In this document: positions 28,741 through 39,800 of the stretch, piece after piece | Position numbering within the stretch: position 1 is the stretch's first letter | How the letters are laid out: every line of letters starts with the position of its first letter | From: Prorocentrum cordatum | Lineage: Eukaryota; Sar; Dinophyceae; Prorocentrales; Prorocentraceae | Assembly (NCBI GenBank): GCA_963575745.1 | Contig: CAUYUJ010016282.1 | Span: forward strand, 1,217,372 to 1,281,371 | Direction of reading: 5' to 3' | DNA: 64,000 nt | Notes under the pieces: generated by a model | Told to the model about the DNA's origin: nothing | The model's database searches: none | What the model saw: the letters and a program-made list of their open reading frames with translations, nothing else | Program-made: the position numbers and the translations under genes

Positions 28741-28898
28741 AGGCGCGTCCCCCTACAGGGGGATTTTCGACGAACAATGAAAAAATACTTCAAAAAGATT
28801 CAAAACATAATCCCCAGACGATTTTTGGATTATTTGTTGATTATTTTTGGGGTATTTTTTTCGTCGAAAATTCCCCTGTAGGGGGACAGGCCCGACTT
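28741..28898. mobile_element. Family A, symmetric variant
   Basis: Both ends are of the right type: GTCCCCCTACAGGGGGATTT then TCGACGAA on the left, and TCGTCGAAAATTCCCCTGTA then GGGGGACAGGCCCGACTTGA on the right. The body is A/T-rich. A scrap of family A left end (GTCAAGTCGGGCCTGTCC) precedes it at 28,717. Confidence 0.8.
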
Positions 28899-29042
28899 GA
28901 GCCTGTCCCTCCTGCAGGAGGAATATTCCCAAAACAGTCAAAGCATACTCTGGGGACGACTTTTTATATTTTTTTACCATCTGGGGGCACTGTTTGACTA
29001 GTCTTCATTGCTTGTCCGCCTGTAGGAGGACATGCCCGACCC
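28899..29042. mobile_element. Family A TIR element, abutting copy
   Basis: It starts GAGCCTGTCCCTCCTGCAGG directly at the end of the symmetric copy and ends CCGCCTGTAGGAGGACATGC then CCGAC. The two elements share a junction with no spacer. Confidence 0.8.
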
Positions 29043-29234
29043 AACGCTAAGGCCTCCCCCGAGATCCGACGTTGCAGAAAGTTGTAGCATCGCAGAGAAT
29101 CATGCCAGGACCCCCAGACCCTATCTCTCTGCGTCATTTCTCGAGCCGGATCGATGCGTGAGGGTCCCGGGGCCTGTATCGAGGGAAAATGCCGGTGGTG
29201 AAAGAATTGCAGCGCCAGGATCTAAGGGTCTCTG

Positions 29235-29540
29235 GGCCCTCCTGGCCCGCCTGAGGCGGCTCTTGGGCCGTATTGGGGCCATTTTGGGTTGCCTTGGGCC
29301 CTCTTGGGGTCCGCTCGTCTTGTCTGGGGCGTCTCTTGGGCCGTCCTGGGGCCCTTCTCGGGGCCTGGCCCGTCTCGGGTCGATCTTCCTCAGGGGCTCC
29401 GCGGCCGTCTGCAGGAAGTGAGGCATCCTGCGAGGAGGGGAGCGATGTTTTCTTGGCGGGGCCCTCGCTGGGAATCCTGCTGGAGCCCTCGGTCGGCGTC
29501 TTGGAGGTTCCGTGGGCTGTCCTGGGGCCATCTCAGGGCG
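29235..29540. repeat. GGGCCGTCTTGGGGCC degenerate minisatellite
   Basis: Degenerate TCTTGGGCCGT/CCTGGGGCC units. The flanks 29,043-29,234 and 29,541-29,830 have no feature. The long frames in both directions come from the repeat. Confidence 0.7.
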
Positions 29541-29831
29541 ACGGGGTGCCATTCGGGATCGTCTAAAAACCCTTCGGAGCCATGTCGAGGCCATGGGAGC
29601 ATCTCTGAGGCGGTCGAGGCCGCTGGCACTTTGCCCCCCCCGCCCGCCTCACCAACACTGACACAACAAACGGACTGGGCGGAGCTTCGGGGAAGGGGTT
29701 TGGGGAGGGGCCAGTCCTGCGCGCCATAGACCCCAAGGGGTCGGCGGATGTCCGAAGCTTTCGCCGACGGGTCCTACCGTGAGCAGACGCGCAGGTCACT
29801 TGGGTCTGTTCTTGGCCCTGACCCTTCGGCC

Positions 29832-30060
29832 TCAGCGACTGGGCAGGGATCTCAGGGGCCCATAGTCAGCGGACGGGCCCGACAAAGGCTCTCCTCCTCC
29901 TCCTCCTCCTCCTCCTCCTCCTCCTCCTCCTCTTCGTCCTCCTCCTCCTCTTCGTCCTCCGCCTTCCTTCTCCAACTTCTGGTGGTGGTGGTGGTGGTGG
30001 AAAACTCAGCGACTGGGCAGGGATCCCAGGGGCCCATCTCCAGCGCATGGACCCGACAAG
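29832..30060. repeat. Direct repeat flanking a CTC...GGTGGTGG insert
   Basis: CAGCGACTGGGCAGGGATCT and CAGGGGCCCAT..GC.GG..CCCGACAA occur at 29,835-29,885 and 30,006-30,057. Between them lie CTC repeats and TTCTGGTGGTGGTGGTGGTGG then AAAAC, half of a family K structure. Confidence 0.75.
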
Positions 30061-31190
30061 GGCCCTGGCTTCCCAGGGGGTCCAGGGCTGGGTCGCTCTC
30101 CCAGCCTGCAATTGAGAGCAGGGCACCCGTCCGTACGTTTCATGGCTGGCCACACGTACCATGCGCACTTGTATGTCTTCATGCTTCAAGGGCGCCCTCG
30201 AGGGCGCGAAATTATTCGCGCTTCGCGGTTCGGCTCCGATTTCTCCTCATCCTCCTCTTTTTCCCCTGGGAGGCGGCGCGAGAGCCCGAAGTTATGCGCA
30301 CTTCGCGCTTCACGCAGCGCGAAGCGCGAAGTTGGAAGCCCCTGATGCTTGTTACACACTCTTGATTCGCACTCGTATGGTTCGTCATCACTCCGCACTT
30401 GCATTCTAGATGCATGGTTCTGGCACACTTCAGTTCCACGTGTGGAAGCGTTTTGGGCGGGCCCCAGTGAGGTCTTTCCCGCAGCTGGCCGGGGTCGGCC
30501 GTCAGGGGCTCGCCTGGGGCTCCTGCCGGTGGGCTCCCGAGGCGCCTCGGAGCTGCGAGCTTCCCGTGGGTGCCCCCGGGTAGTCTTTCCGCAAGCCATC
30601 GACTCCGGGGAGGAGAGACAGCCGAGGGGTATCTAAGCCCTTGGGGGGTGCGGCCGGAACTCGGGGTTGGTGTCCCAAGAAGTCGTGCAGCGTTTTGGCA
30701 AGTTGATGGGTGGCTGCCAGGTGCAGCGCGCCAGAAGGCAGGCAGGGGTGTGGATTCGTTGTCGGCAGGTTGCAGTGTATGTTCTGATGTGTTTGTTTCT
30801 TTATACTCGCCTCCTATTATATACTCGCGCACTGCGCACACGTACACATGATGTGTGTTTCTGGTGTGTAATTCATTGTTTCATTAATTGATCAGTTTTA
30901 TATGATCGGCACGCGCATATTTCCAGATGGCATTTGGTTTGCACTCGTGCTTCTGTTTTGCGCTACTGCCAATTGATCGTGGCTCTTGCCTGACTCGTGC
31001 TTCCTATTCACGTTTATGTATCACTCGTACTCCCGACTCGTCGGAATGTCGCACCCGAACCCCCAGCTTAGAAAAATGGAAGGATAGATCTACTGCTCTG
31101 CACGGCGCGGGAACTTTCAACACGGTGGGTGCATTTGGTAAGGAATGTGCCCGGGAGGCTTCAGACTCTGGAGGCCTCCTTAACTGATGA
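30061..31190. other. Unique sequence, no supported gene
   Basis: A GCGCGAA/TTCGCGC-rich spot at 30,205-30,330 and otherwise unique sequence. The longest + frames (for example 30,927-31,187, 86 codons) have no recognisable domain. Confidence 0.4.
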
Positions 31191-31219
31191 GGTCGGTAAT
31201 GAGATTCGGGGGCCCCCAA

Positions 31220-31420
31220 ACGGGGTGGTGACCACACCGTGCGGTGAGTCGGTGGGGATTCGGGGTCACCGCACGGTTACGGTTTTGGGACTCGGGTCGT
31301 TCTCCGAGGACGTCTCGGGCGACTGGGGCATCCGAGGTCCCAAGACCGTGCGTTGACGGAACGTGCGGTGAGGTCTTGCAGGATTTCAAGGTCACCCACC
31401 GCACGGTCTGTCACCACACC
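31220..31420. repeat. Cluster of CACCGCACGG inverted repeats
   Basis: ACCGTGCGGTGA (31,237-31,248) pairs perfectly with TCACCGCACGGT (31,265-31,276). Further copies in both directions lie at about 31,360 and 31,397, and GACCACACCG/CACCACACCG occurs at both edges. Confidence 0.65.
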
Positions 31421-31614
31421 GTTTCGGGATTCCAAAGAGATCCGTGGCCGATCCACGATTCGAGTTCCACGGCCTCCAGACCCTCGATTCCTTGCCCAAC
31501 GGCTCCTTGCCCAAATGCCCTCCAGCATCGGTTGCGCTGCGAGTCCCGCGCTCCTGGTGGTCACCGTCCACAGTGGCCGACGTTCGCGGCGGTGACGCCA
31601 GGATGGCGTCAGGA

Positions 31615-32310
31615 AAGGGGAGGAGGAGGAGGAGGAGGAACAGGAGCAGGAGGAGCAGGAGGAGCAGGAGGAGCAGGAGGAGCAGGAGGAGCAGGAGGAG
31701 CAGGAGGAGCAGGAGGAGCAGGAGGAGCAGGAGGAGGAGGAGGAGGAGGAGGAGGAGGAGGAGGAGGAGGAGGAGGGGAGGAGGGGGGGGGAGGAGGAGA
31801 AGGGGGAGGAGGAGGAGGAGGAGGAGGAGGAGGAGGAGGAGGAGGAGGAGGAGGAGGAGGCGGAACTGGAGACGCCGACCCGAGGCCGGCATCCTCGCGT
31901 GCCACCCTCGGCCCCGGCCGCTCCGCGGCGGCGGCCCGCCCCCCCGAGGCGTGGCGACGGTCATGGGGAGCCAGTCCGTCGAGGCCGGCGGGGGCCTCGG
32001 GACACTGGGCGGGCTGGGCTTTGCGCTCCCGCCGTCCCGCAGCAGAGGAGAAACGAGGAGGGGGAGGAGGAGGAGGAGGAGGAGGAGGAGGAGGAGGAGG
32101 AGGAGGAGGGGCAGGAGGGGCAGGAGGGGCAAGAGGAGCAGGAGGAGGGAGGAGGAGGGAGGAGGGCTGAAGGAGATGGAGTAGGGTTGCGGAGTGGGGT
32201 GCAGTGCTGGAAGAGTTGGAGGAGCAGGACGGCAAGAAAGCAGGAAGGGGGAGGAGCAGGAGGAGGAGGAGGAGGAGGAATACTAGCAGGTGGGAGAGGA
32301 GGAGTATTAG
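31615..32310. repeat. GGA/GCAGGA microsatellites
   Basis: 31,615-31,865 is GGA with GGAGCA units and 32,055-32,300 is GGA again. Between them a GC-rich spacer lacks a gene. The long R-, G- and L-rich frames are artefacts. Confidence 0.95.
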
Positions 32311-32876
32311 GAGGAGGATGAGGAGTTGGAGGAGCCAGAGGACGCGGTTGAGGAGGAGTATGTACACAATGATGATGAGGACGAGGGTCTAGAGGTAAGA
32401 GAAGGAGGAGTAAAAGGGATGCCCAGGGTCGGAAAGCGGGATGCACAGGAGGATGCCGCCGCCGCTGCCAGCGACGACGACGACGACGACGTGGAAAGCA
32501 AGACGTGGATGGTTGGTTGGACCTTCGCGGAGCGAGTGTGACTCCGCGGGCATGGTCTTTTCAGGATGGCTGCTGGGTGGGCAGCGGCACCGAGAGACCC
32601 CGAGCCGACCCGGCCCTGGCCGGCGCTGGGCGGCGGGAGTGGGGAGGAGGGGTTCCTGGGGGCCATGTTGGTATTTCCCCTCCTCCTTCCTTCTCCTTTT
32701 CTGGGGTCGAGCCCCACATTTTTGCCCCACCTCACGCCTCTCACCTTTTTCCCGCGTGCGCCCCCACCTCCCCGCGCAGGACAGGTTCTGCAGGTACCAG
32801 GCACCGCCCGATCTACCTCGAGTCAGTCAGTCCCGGGGGCCTCCCACGACGGAGCGGGACCAGAGACACTGCAAGT

Positions 32877-33077
32877 ATGAGCGCGCCCCTCCTGATTAGG
32901 CGTTTTCCAAAGTGTCGTGCCGAGCGCCTGCTCCATTCGTTTCACACATTTGCAGTTCGTTCACGGATGGAGGGGGGTTGTTTTCAAAATGTGGTTTTCT
33001 TTCAATGTGGTTCTCGCTTCAGGCCTGACACGTTTGCAACCTTTTCATGGATCAAATGGAGGTCGCGTTTCGAGTGA
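32877..33077 (+). CDS. Small 66-codon frame, doubtful
   Basis: An ATG frame of mixed composition (phrase RRFPKCRAERLLHSFHTF) after a pyrimidine tract ending CCCGCGCAG at about 32,780. No domain is recognised. Confidence 0.15.
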   Translation: MSAPLLIRRFPKCRAERLLHSFHTFAVRSRMEGGCFQNVVFFQCGSRFRPDTFATFSWIKWRSRFE

Positions 33078-33289
33078 CATTCACATGTTGATTGAGTCCG
33101 TGCGTTGTCTCTTCCGGTCCTGGCAGCAGCTTCGCGGATGGAGGGCGGTTTTCTTTATCAGGATATAAATATTTCCCCCATCGCCGCGCGGAATTGTTTA
33201 TGCGGTCCTCTTTTGAGACTCCGTTGCGAGCAAGGACCCGCGGCCTGAACGGACATAAATAGCACCGTTCGGATCCAGGGCCTTGTTTG

Positions 33290-33418
33290 TTCAGGAGGGA
33301 ACTGTCGCATGAGGTTCCCCTCGAAATTCATGACCACCAGGGCAAGCCTGTGCAGCAGTTACATGGCGTGGGGGACGGTCCTCTTTTCGACGCGGGGACA
33401 TCGGTGGAACCGAGTTGA
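33290..33418 (+). CDS. Coding-like exon, unassigned
   Basis: The frame reads LSHEVPLEIHDHQGKPVQQL and then HGVGDGPLFDAGTSVEPS to a TGA at 33,416-33,418. It is the most protein-like of the three frames here. A T-rich tract ending CGCCAACAG follows (33,439-33,471), as an intron end would, and after it a frame reads ALAKMVGPTVLVFPGGRF. TATAAATA at 33,165 and ATAAATAG at 33,256 lie upstream. The family is unknown; it may be one exon of a decayed gene. Confidence 0.3.
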   Translation, partial: FRRELSHEVPLEIHDHQGKPVQQLHGVGDGPLFDAGTSVEPS

Positions 33419-33959
33419 AATGTACGTTCAGGTTTTTTTTTGCCCTGTGTCCCTGTCCACGCGCCAACAGGATGCGAGGCAGTTCCGATTCAATGTGGGG
33501 CCCTCGCCAAGATGGTGGGCCCAACGGTGCTGGTCTTTCCAGGGGGGCGCTTCTCGTGGTGAAACTTTGGACGGGAGGGTGTATTGCAGCATCGACTATG
33601 CATATTTGGCTTAAGCTGGTCCTCCTCATCCTCCTCCTCCTCGCCCCCCCACGCTCGTCAACTTTCCTGCCCATCTCATTTGCATCTTCGTCCTCTCATT
33701 TCTTGGGCCCCTGCTGCTGCTCCTCGTCCTCCCCTCTCTGTGTCTCTGTCTCTCGATCTCTCTCTCGTCCTCCCCCGCCTTTTTCCCTTCCGCCGGAGAT
33801 TTCGACTGATGCCTCCAGATGTTCCCTCGAGGTCCCGCGGTCCCGAAGCAGCCGAAAGAGGGCGTTCCTCGACCCCTTTGCCCCCACCCGCCCCCTAGGG
33901 CACTGCAGGCGAGAGTTAGTTGCAGGCGCAAGGGCACTTATTCACCCCTTTCTTTTCAA

Positions 33960-34294
33960 CGTTATCCCCGGATGGGGATAATGATGAGAACGAGTTGTTC
34001 CATTGATTTCGAGAGAGCTCTCAAACCGCTATGCGACGTTCTGAAACGGCCGCGGAACCCGATACATACTGTAAGCTCCAAGCTTGCAGTTTGCCGAGAA
34101 TTTCGAGTTATCTCTACCCGATGGTGTTTTCTTCGTGCCGTCGTCTGAGGGTCTTGAAGGGTTCCTCGTTGCCTCTGCCGTCGTCGTCGTCGGCGGCGCT
34201 CGGCGCTCGGCGCTGGCGTCGTTGTCCCTCGTTGATCGCCGTGGTCGTCGTCGTGGCTTTCGCCGTCGCCATTGTCGTCGTCGTCGTTGTCGTG

Positions 34295-34344
<50 letters not shown>

Positions 34345-34463
34345 CGCCGTCGTCGGCGGCGCTCGGCGCTCGGCGCTGGCGTCGCTGTCCCTCGTTGATC
34401 GCCGTGGTCGTCGACGTGGCCGTCGGCGTCGTCGCTGTCGTCGTCGTCGTCGTGGTCGTCGTG

Positions 34464-34505
<42 letters not shown>

Positions 34506-34545
34506 ATCATCGTCGTCACCGCCGCAGGACCTCGTCGTCGGTGCC
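33960..34545. repeat. GTC microsatellite with about 170-bp internal duplication
   Basis: GTCGTCGTC runs; GCGGCGCTCGGCGCTCGGCG and CTGGCGTCG.TGTCCCTCGT occur at 34,190 and 34,360. D/V/R-rich frames in all directions are artefacts. Confidence 0.9.
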
Positions 34546-35350
34546 TCTGCCGCCCCCTCAAACATCAAGACCCCGGAGCTGTCCAAGGGGTGCGGTCGGA
34601 CAAGATTGTTGATGCGACTCCAGGCGCGTGGCCGCGAGGGGCCCCCCGAAGGCCCAAAAACGTCGCAGGATTGCAACGCCGCGGCCATCAATCCTCGATC
34701 GTCGTCATGGCCGCCGCTGCCGCTGTCGTCGCTACCGTCGTCGTCGCAGCCGCCGCCGCCAGGCCAGAATCATGCCAAAATCGGTTTCGCATTCATGCTG
34801 GGGTGCACCCTGGCCAGTGCTCCGAGCCGCGGCAAGGAGAACCTCCAGCGCCGCTCGGGAATCCTGGAAGAAGGGCGGCGCCGTCGTCCGTCGATTCCAG
34901 ACTTCCGACGTCTCCAGAGTTTGGAGCGTCGTCGTCGGCTCATCTTCGCGATGGGGGGAGTCGGGAGGAGGGGGGAGGCGTATGCGGGCCCGCGGAGAGG
35001 AGGAGGAGGAGGTGGAGGAAGAGATGGAGGAGGAGGTGGAGGAGGAGACCCGAGAATGTCCGTATCTGTTGCCCCCTTGGGGTGGTGGGACATCCGCTCC
35101 CCATGCGATGGATGCGTATGAATTCCAGCCTCGCAGCCGTCGTCGTCGTCATCGTCGTCATAGCCGTTCGTCGATGCCGTGAGTCCCATATCCGTCGTGT
35201 TCATCCCGACAAGCTGCTCGAGCTGCGTCCTGCTTTCGCTACGAGAACCTTCAGACACGACTGGGAACCCCCGCCAGGAAGACATCGACATGTGCGTCGT
35301 CGTCGCCGTTAGTCGCGATTGTCGTAACCTCATGCCCGTGAGAATAAACA
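34546..35350. other. GC-rich sequence, no supported gene
   Basis: Mixed GTC-, GGA- and GC-rich sequence with short frames only. 34,995-35,050 is a GGAGGAGGTGG run. Confidence 0.4.
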
Positions 35351-36870
35351 CTAGGGGATAATAAAGTTCGGGGTTCAGGGAGAGATAATAAAAGTAGCCC
35401 AGCAGACCTCAGCATAATTTCGAAGTAAGAGATGATCAAGAGGAGACCAAGCCGAGCACGTTTTGAGACATCCTTGGCGTTTAGTTTTCATAGAAAAATC
35501 CTCAACAATGGCTTATCTCGCTGGAGACATCCTCGACAAATCCCTTGTTTCGCTTGAGACATCCGCAAACTATTGCTTATTTCGCTTGAGACACAGTCAA
35601 ACTATTGCTTATTTCGCTTGAGACATCCTCGAAATAATTGTGGTTTTCGCTTGTAACGTCCTCAAATTATTGCTGATCTCGCCTGAAACATCATGAAACT
35701 ATTGCGTATTTCGCTTGAGACATCTTGAACTTATTGCTTATTTCGCTTGAGACACCGTCAAACTATTGTTTATTTCGCTTGAGACATCCTCGAAATAATT
35801 GTGTTTTTCGTTTGTAATGTCCTCAAAATATTGTTGATTTCGCCTGAAACATCCTGAAATTCAATTTCCATGGATAAACAACCCCAGAGATAAAAAAGCT
35901 CAGGCGAGCGTGGGGACAGAGAGAAATATAAAAGACGAAGAATGCAGTAGAAGAATAATAAGAAAGAAGACGAAGAGGATGATAATAAGAGGACGAAGAA
36001 AGGAAAAATCCAACGTTCCAAATTTATCAATTTTAATTTAAAAACGCTTTATGAAAATTGATTTTTTAAGTGCTCGTGTAGGGTAGCTCATGTGCTTCAT
36101 TTTCCATGGATAATCAACCCCAGGGATAAAAAAGTTCAGGCGAGCGTGAGGACAGATAGAAATATAAAATAAGAAGAGGAACGTAGAAGAATAATAAGAA
36201 GAGAAGAATAAGAGAATAATAAGAAGAGAAGAATAACGGAAAAATGGCAGGTTCCAAATCTAGCAATTTTAATTTACATACGCTGTATGAAAATTGATTG
36301 TTTAAGTGCTCATGTAGGGTAGCTCATGTGCTTCCCTTTCCATGGATAATCAACCCCAGAGGTAAAAAAGTTCAGGCGCGCGCGGCGATAGATACATTTA
36401 TAAAAAGGAAGATAATTAAAAAAACATATAAATAAAAAGAAACAAATTTGCTGGTTTAGCTTGAAACATCCTTGAGACATCCTTGGAACATTGCTCGTTT
36501 CGTTTGAGTCTGCCCCCCAAAAGTTTTGGTTTCGCTTGAGACATCCTTGAAACATTGCTCGTTTCGTTTGCGTCTGCCTCCCAAAAATTGTTGGTTTCGC
36601 TTGAGACATCCTTGGAACATTGCTCGTTTCGTTTGAGTCTGCCTCCCAAAATTATTGGTTTCGCTTGACACATCCTGAAAAAGTGTGATCGCTTCGCTTG
36701 ATGTTGCTATATCAACATCGCTTGATGTTGCTATCTCAACATAGCGTTTCGAGGTGATAATGAAGTTCGGCCTCAGCGCTCGCCGCCCAATTTGAATTTT
36801 GTATAGGGCGACGATAATCAACTCTAAACACTGAAGGGGGGGGGGTCCCTTTATTATCATCGGCATGCGG
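35350..36870. repeat. AT-rich island built of two tandem repeat types
   Basis: In an otherwise GC-rich window this 1.5 kb is A/T-rich. A roughly 50-60-bp repeat (TTTCGCTTGAGACATCCT..AACTATTGCTTA) fills 35,460-35,860 and 36,460-36,690. Between them a roughly 235-240-bp unit (CCATGGATAATCAACCCCAG, GATAAAAAAGTTCAGGCG, CTCATGTGCTTC) occurs at 35,866, 36,107 and 36,340. No gene is supported. Confidence 0.88.
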
Positions 36871-36879
36871 TTATTCACG

Positions 36880-37062
36880 ACGCAGTAGCCCGTCGCCTCT
36901 GTCGTCGCCGTCGCATCCGCCGTCGTCAGCGTGGTTGGCGTCCTCGTCGTAGCCGTCGTCGTCGATGACCGTCATGTCCGCGACACGCACTCATCATGGA
37001 GACGGCGCGCGCGGGAGTGCGCGCGAGGAGGAGGGGGCGAAGGGAAGAGCGGAGGCGTAGGT
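36880..37062. other. GTC-rich spacer
   Basis: GTCGTC-rich then GCGCGAGGAGG-rich sequence with no gene. Confidence 0.5.
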
Positions 37063-37222
37063 TTAAGTCGGGCCTGTCCCTCTACAGGCGGAGTATTCAA
37101 GAATAGTCAAGACATAGTCTGGGGACGATGTTTTGACCATGTTTGCACATTGTAATGTATGTTTTGACTATTTGCTATGCTTCGTCCACAATCCCCCTGT
37201 AGGAGGACAGGCCCGACGTAAG
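37063..37222. mobile_element. Family A TIR element, copy
   Basis: TTAAGTCGGGCCTGTCCCTC at the left and CCCCCTGTAGGAGGACAGG then CCCGACGTAA at the right, with the usual body. Confidence 0.88.
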
Positions 37223-37392
37223 CGTAGGCAGGCAGGACAGCAGCCCGACTCCAGGTTCGGGACACGTCCAGCCCACCTCCGCCTCCGTGTCGGCAGCGCT
37301 GCCTGTAGGTCGAGGCATCCTCTTCGCCTCTCGCGCAGATGGGCTCCCCCAGAGCTTGGACCCAGGGGAGATCCCTTCTCGACCAGGCAAAG

Positions 37393-37538
37393 CAGGGCTG
37401 AACCTAAACAGTGCTTTTCGTTTTCGTTTTGTTTTCGTTTTCCCTCGCTTTTGTCACGAACCTGCCTTTACCGCAAAACGAAGTCGAAACGAAAACGGCC
37501 CACGAAACCGCCAAAAGCAAGGTTTAGGTCCAGCCCTG
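37393..37538. mobile_element. Fold-back element with CAGGGCTGAACCTAAA arms
   Basis: CAGGGCTGAACCTAAACAGT and the right arm AAGGTTTAGGTCCAGCCCTG are inverted over about 28 bp. The middle is TTTTCGTTTTCG against CGAAACGAAAACG, so pairing continues inward. No second copy was found. Confidence 0.65.
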
Positions 37539-37654
37539 AGGCAAAGGGCTCCCAGTGTGTGGTGGGGCAGGTAGGGCGGAGGGGTAGGTCGGTATGGCAG
37601 CGGCCCGACGCCAGGTTCGGAGCATGCCTGACCCCCGCACCAGCGCCCAAGCCC

Positions 37655-37668
37655 CCGCACCGTGCCGC

Positions 37669-37702
<34 letters not shown>

Positions 37703-38020
37703 GCCGTCGTGGTCCCTCGGGTGTCGTCGTGTCGAAACCGTCGTCGTCATGTGGACGCCTGCGTCGTGGTCATCGCCGCGGTCGTCGTCGTAGCCGTCGT
37801 CGCCGACTCTTACCCGCGCGCCCGGAGCCGGGCAGGACGGCGCCGCCGCCGGGCGGGCGGCGGCGTGCGCGGCGTCCGCCGCGATGGAGGGCGACGTCCG
37901 TGCGACGGGGTACTGCATCGCGGAGATGACGGTCGCCGGCGACGACGGCGACGGCGACGGCGTCGGCGACGGCGACGGCGACGGCGGCGGCGGGGGCGGC
38001 GACGACGACGACGACGAGGG
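37655..38020. repeat. GTC and GGCGAC trinucleotide-rich region
   Basis: GTGGTCGTGGTCGTGG at 37,670-37,700 and GACGGCGACGGCGACGGCGG at 37,930-38,020. Confidence 0.85.
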
Positions 38021-38054
38021 GAAGATGAGATCGACTGAGGGACCCTCCTTCGAG

Positions 38055-38228
38055 CAGTGGTGAAGCGTATTGGCTTGCCTACAGGCCCACCAAATAATGT
38101 TCTGAGAACCTCTTGTGGTCTGCACGACATGTTTTTAGAACATGTTTGGCTGAGACTGTCTTCTTTTAACGCATCGGGCATCTGTTCTAAGAACACTGCT
38201 TCTGCTCTCAGAACGCTTCCGGGTTCTA
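38055..38228. repeat. Family F repeat (TGTTCTAAGAACA), copy 1
   Basis: GTGGTGAAGCGT, TACAGGCCCACCAAATAATG, TTAGAACATGTTTGGCTGAG and CATCTGTTCTAAGAACA match copies at 40,603, 41,015, 41,430 (truncated) and 45,132. The palindrome TGTTCTAAGAACA is the constant part. 38,229-38,567 contains GATGCATCGTGAGGAGG scraps related to family H and no gene. Confidence 0.75.
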
Positions 38229-38567
38229 GGAAAAATGTCGGTCCTTGCCCACTTCCTCCCCCCTCGTTCCTTCTATGCTTCCAAAGGGGCGTGCGACCAG
38301 ATGGGGTTGGAGGACCGCGCCGCGTCGCCGACGCATCGTGAGGAGGGTCCCGCCAGGATCCCCAGAGGGGCGTGCGGCCAGGCGGGGTTGGAGGATCGCG
38401 CCGCATCGCCGATGCATCGTGAGGAGGCCCCCGTCAGGGTCCCCGAGTCAGCCCGCCGGGATCCCACGGCCTGGTCGAGGCTGATCCCCCTCGGGCCAGA
38501 GGCTCGGGAAGCCCGTCTGCGTGCAAGGCGAAGAGGCAGCCTCGTCCGACTGGCAGTGCCTACAGTT

Positions 38568-38758
38568 ATGTCGGGCGTGTCCCCCTACAGGGGGATGTTC
38601 GACGAAAAATAACAATTACCCAAAAAATACACCAGGAAGGTCAACAACTGCTCCAAAAGTAGTCCCCATATCATTTTTGGACTATTTGTTGAACCATTTT
38701 TGGGGTATCTCTTGTTTCTCTTCGAAAATCCCCCTGTAGGGGGACAGGCCCGACTTAA
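38568..38758. mobile_element. Family A, symmetric variant
   Basis: TGTCGGGCGTGTCCCCCTAC at the left and TTCGAAAATCCCCCTGTAGG at the right. The arms stay complementary through TTTCGAAGA-like sequence, as in 28,741-28,898. The end is GGGGACAGGCCCGACTTAA. Confidence 0.85.
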
Positions 38759-38765
38759 GGCTGCA

Positions 38766-38934
38766 GTCAACCCACATAGTAAGGATGGGCAACCTTCCCA
38801 AGGGTACCCTTGCATCCTTGCATTCTCGGCCCATCCTTGGCTGCTTCCGCTGGTCGCGCCCCGCTCGAAAACTTCGAAATGGGCGTCCAAGGCCCTTGCA
38901 TCCTTATCGCGCCTCCTTACTGTACGGGTTGTCT
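38766..38934. mobile_element. Family D element, copy 2
   Basis: It begins GTCAACCC seven bases after the family A copy and ends ACGGGTTGTC. The inner CCAAGGGTACCCTTGCATCC matches 24,558-24,732. Confidence 0.65.
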
Positions 38935-39039
38935 GTAGCATGCCAGGGAGGGAGGGCGGGCGGGCGGGAGGAGGGGGCCGCCCAGGTCAACACGGCGCGT
39001 GCCGGCGCGGGGCTTGCCTCGGCAGTCACGCTGACCACG

Positions 39040-39800
39040 GTCGGCACAGTCATGGAGATTCCAGGCCGCCGCCCGCGCCCAGGGGAGGGGCGGTCGAGGC
39101 TGGAGGCAGGAGAGGGCCAGGACGACGACGCGAGAGCGGCTGTGAAGAGGACGGCGGGGAAGTGCGATGAACGAGGGAGGGCGTTGAAGGGTCGGGAGTC
39201 GATGAGAGAGGAGGGCGGAGCACGAAGGTGGAGGAGGAAGAAGGGGAGAGCGAGCAGGGGAGCAGGGTGCAGCGGTGACGGAAGGGCGGAGAGCGGAGAG
39301 CCGCCGAGGATGGAGGGACAAAGGGACGGTCATGAGTGACGGACGGAGGGACGGAGGCATGTGGGGGTGGGGGGAATAGCGCGAGATAGTTGCGAAGAAG
39401 GGGAGGGGGAGGGACACGGGAGGAGGGTCGGGGGGGAGAAGGGGGAGGGAGGAGCATGAGTGTGGGAGAGTGGGGGGAGTGGCGGGAAGGCGAGATGGCG
39501 GGAAGGCGAGGCAGTGTGGGGAGGGGAGGGCGGTAGAGGTCGAGGGCAGGGATGCAGGCAGGGAGAGGGGGGGGAGGAGAGCCTCGGGAACGGGGGGAGC
39601 AGGAGGCGAAGGAACTTGCAGTTGAGGAGGGGCAGGCGGGACCGCGTGGGCAGCGGCAGGGTGCTTGAGGGACACGAGAGCAGGCAGGAGGAGCAGCGGG
39701 AGGCCGCGGGGGGGGAGCGGGCGGGGGCGGAGGCGGAGGCATGGCAGCGGAGGCGGAGAGGCGGGAGCACCGGACGGCGGGCGCAGACCTCTCAACTGCA
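39040..39800. repeat. Purine-rich GGGAGG/GGCGGAGG region
   Basis: Strand-asymmetric G/A sequence of about 750 bp; the P/S-rich - frames are artefacts. 39,801-40,179 is GC-rich with a CTC run at 39,884-39,910 and no gene. Confidence 0.7.

Noticed and set aside
33290-33418. Retroviral-type aspartic protease (LFDAGTS)
   Set aside because: The catalytic triad should be D-T/S-G; here it is D-A-G, and no flanking protease features exist.
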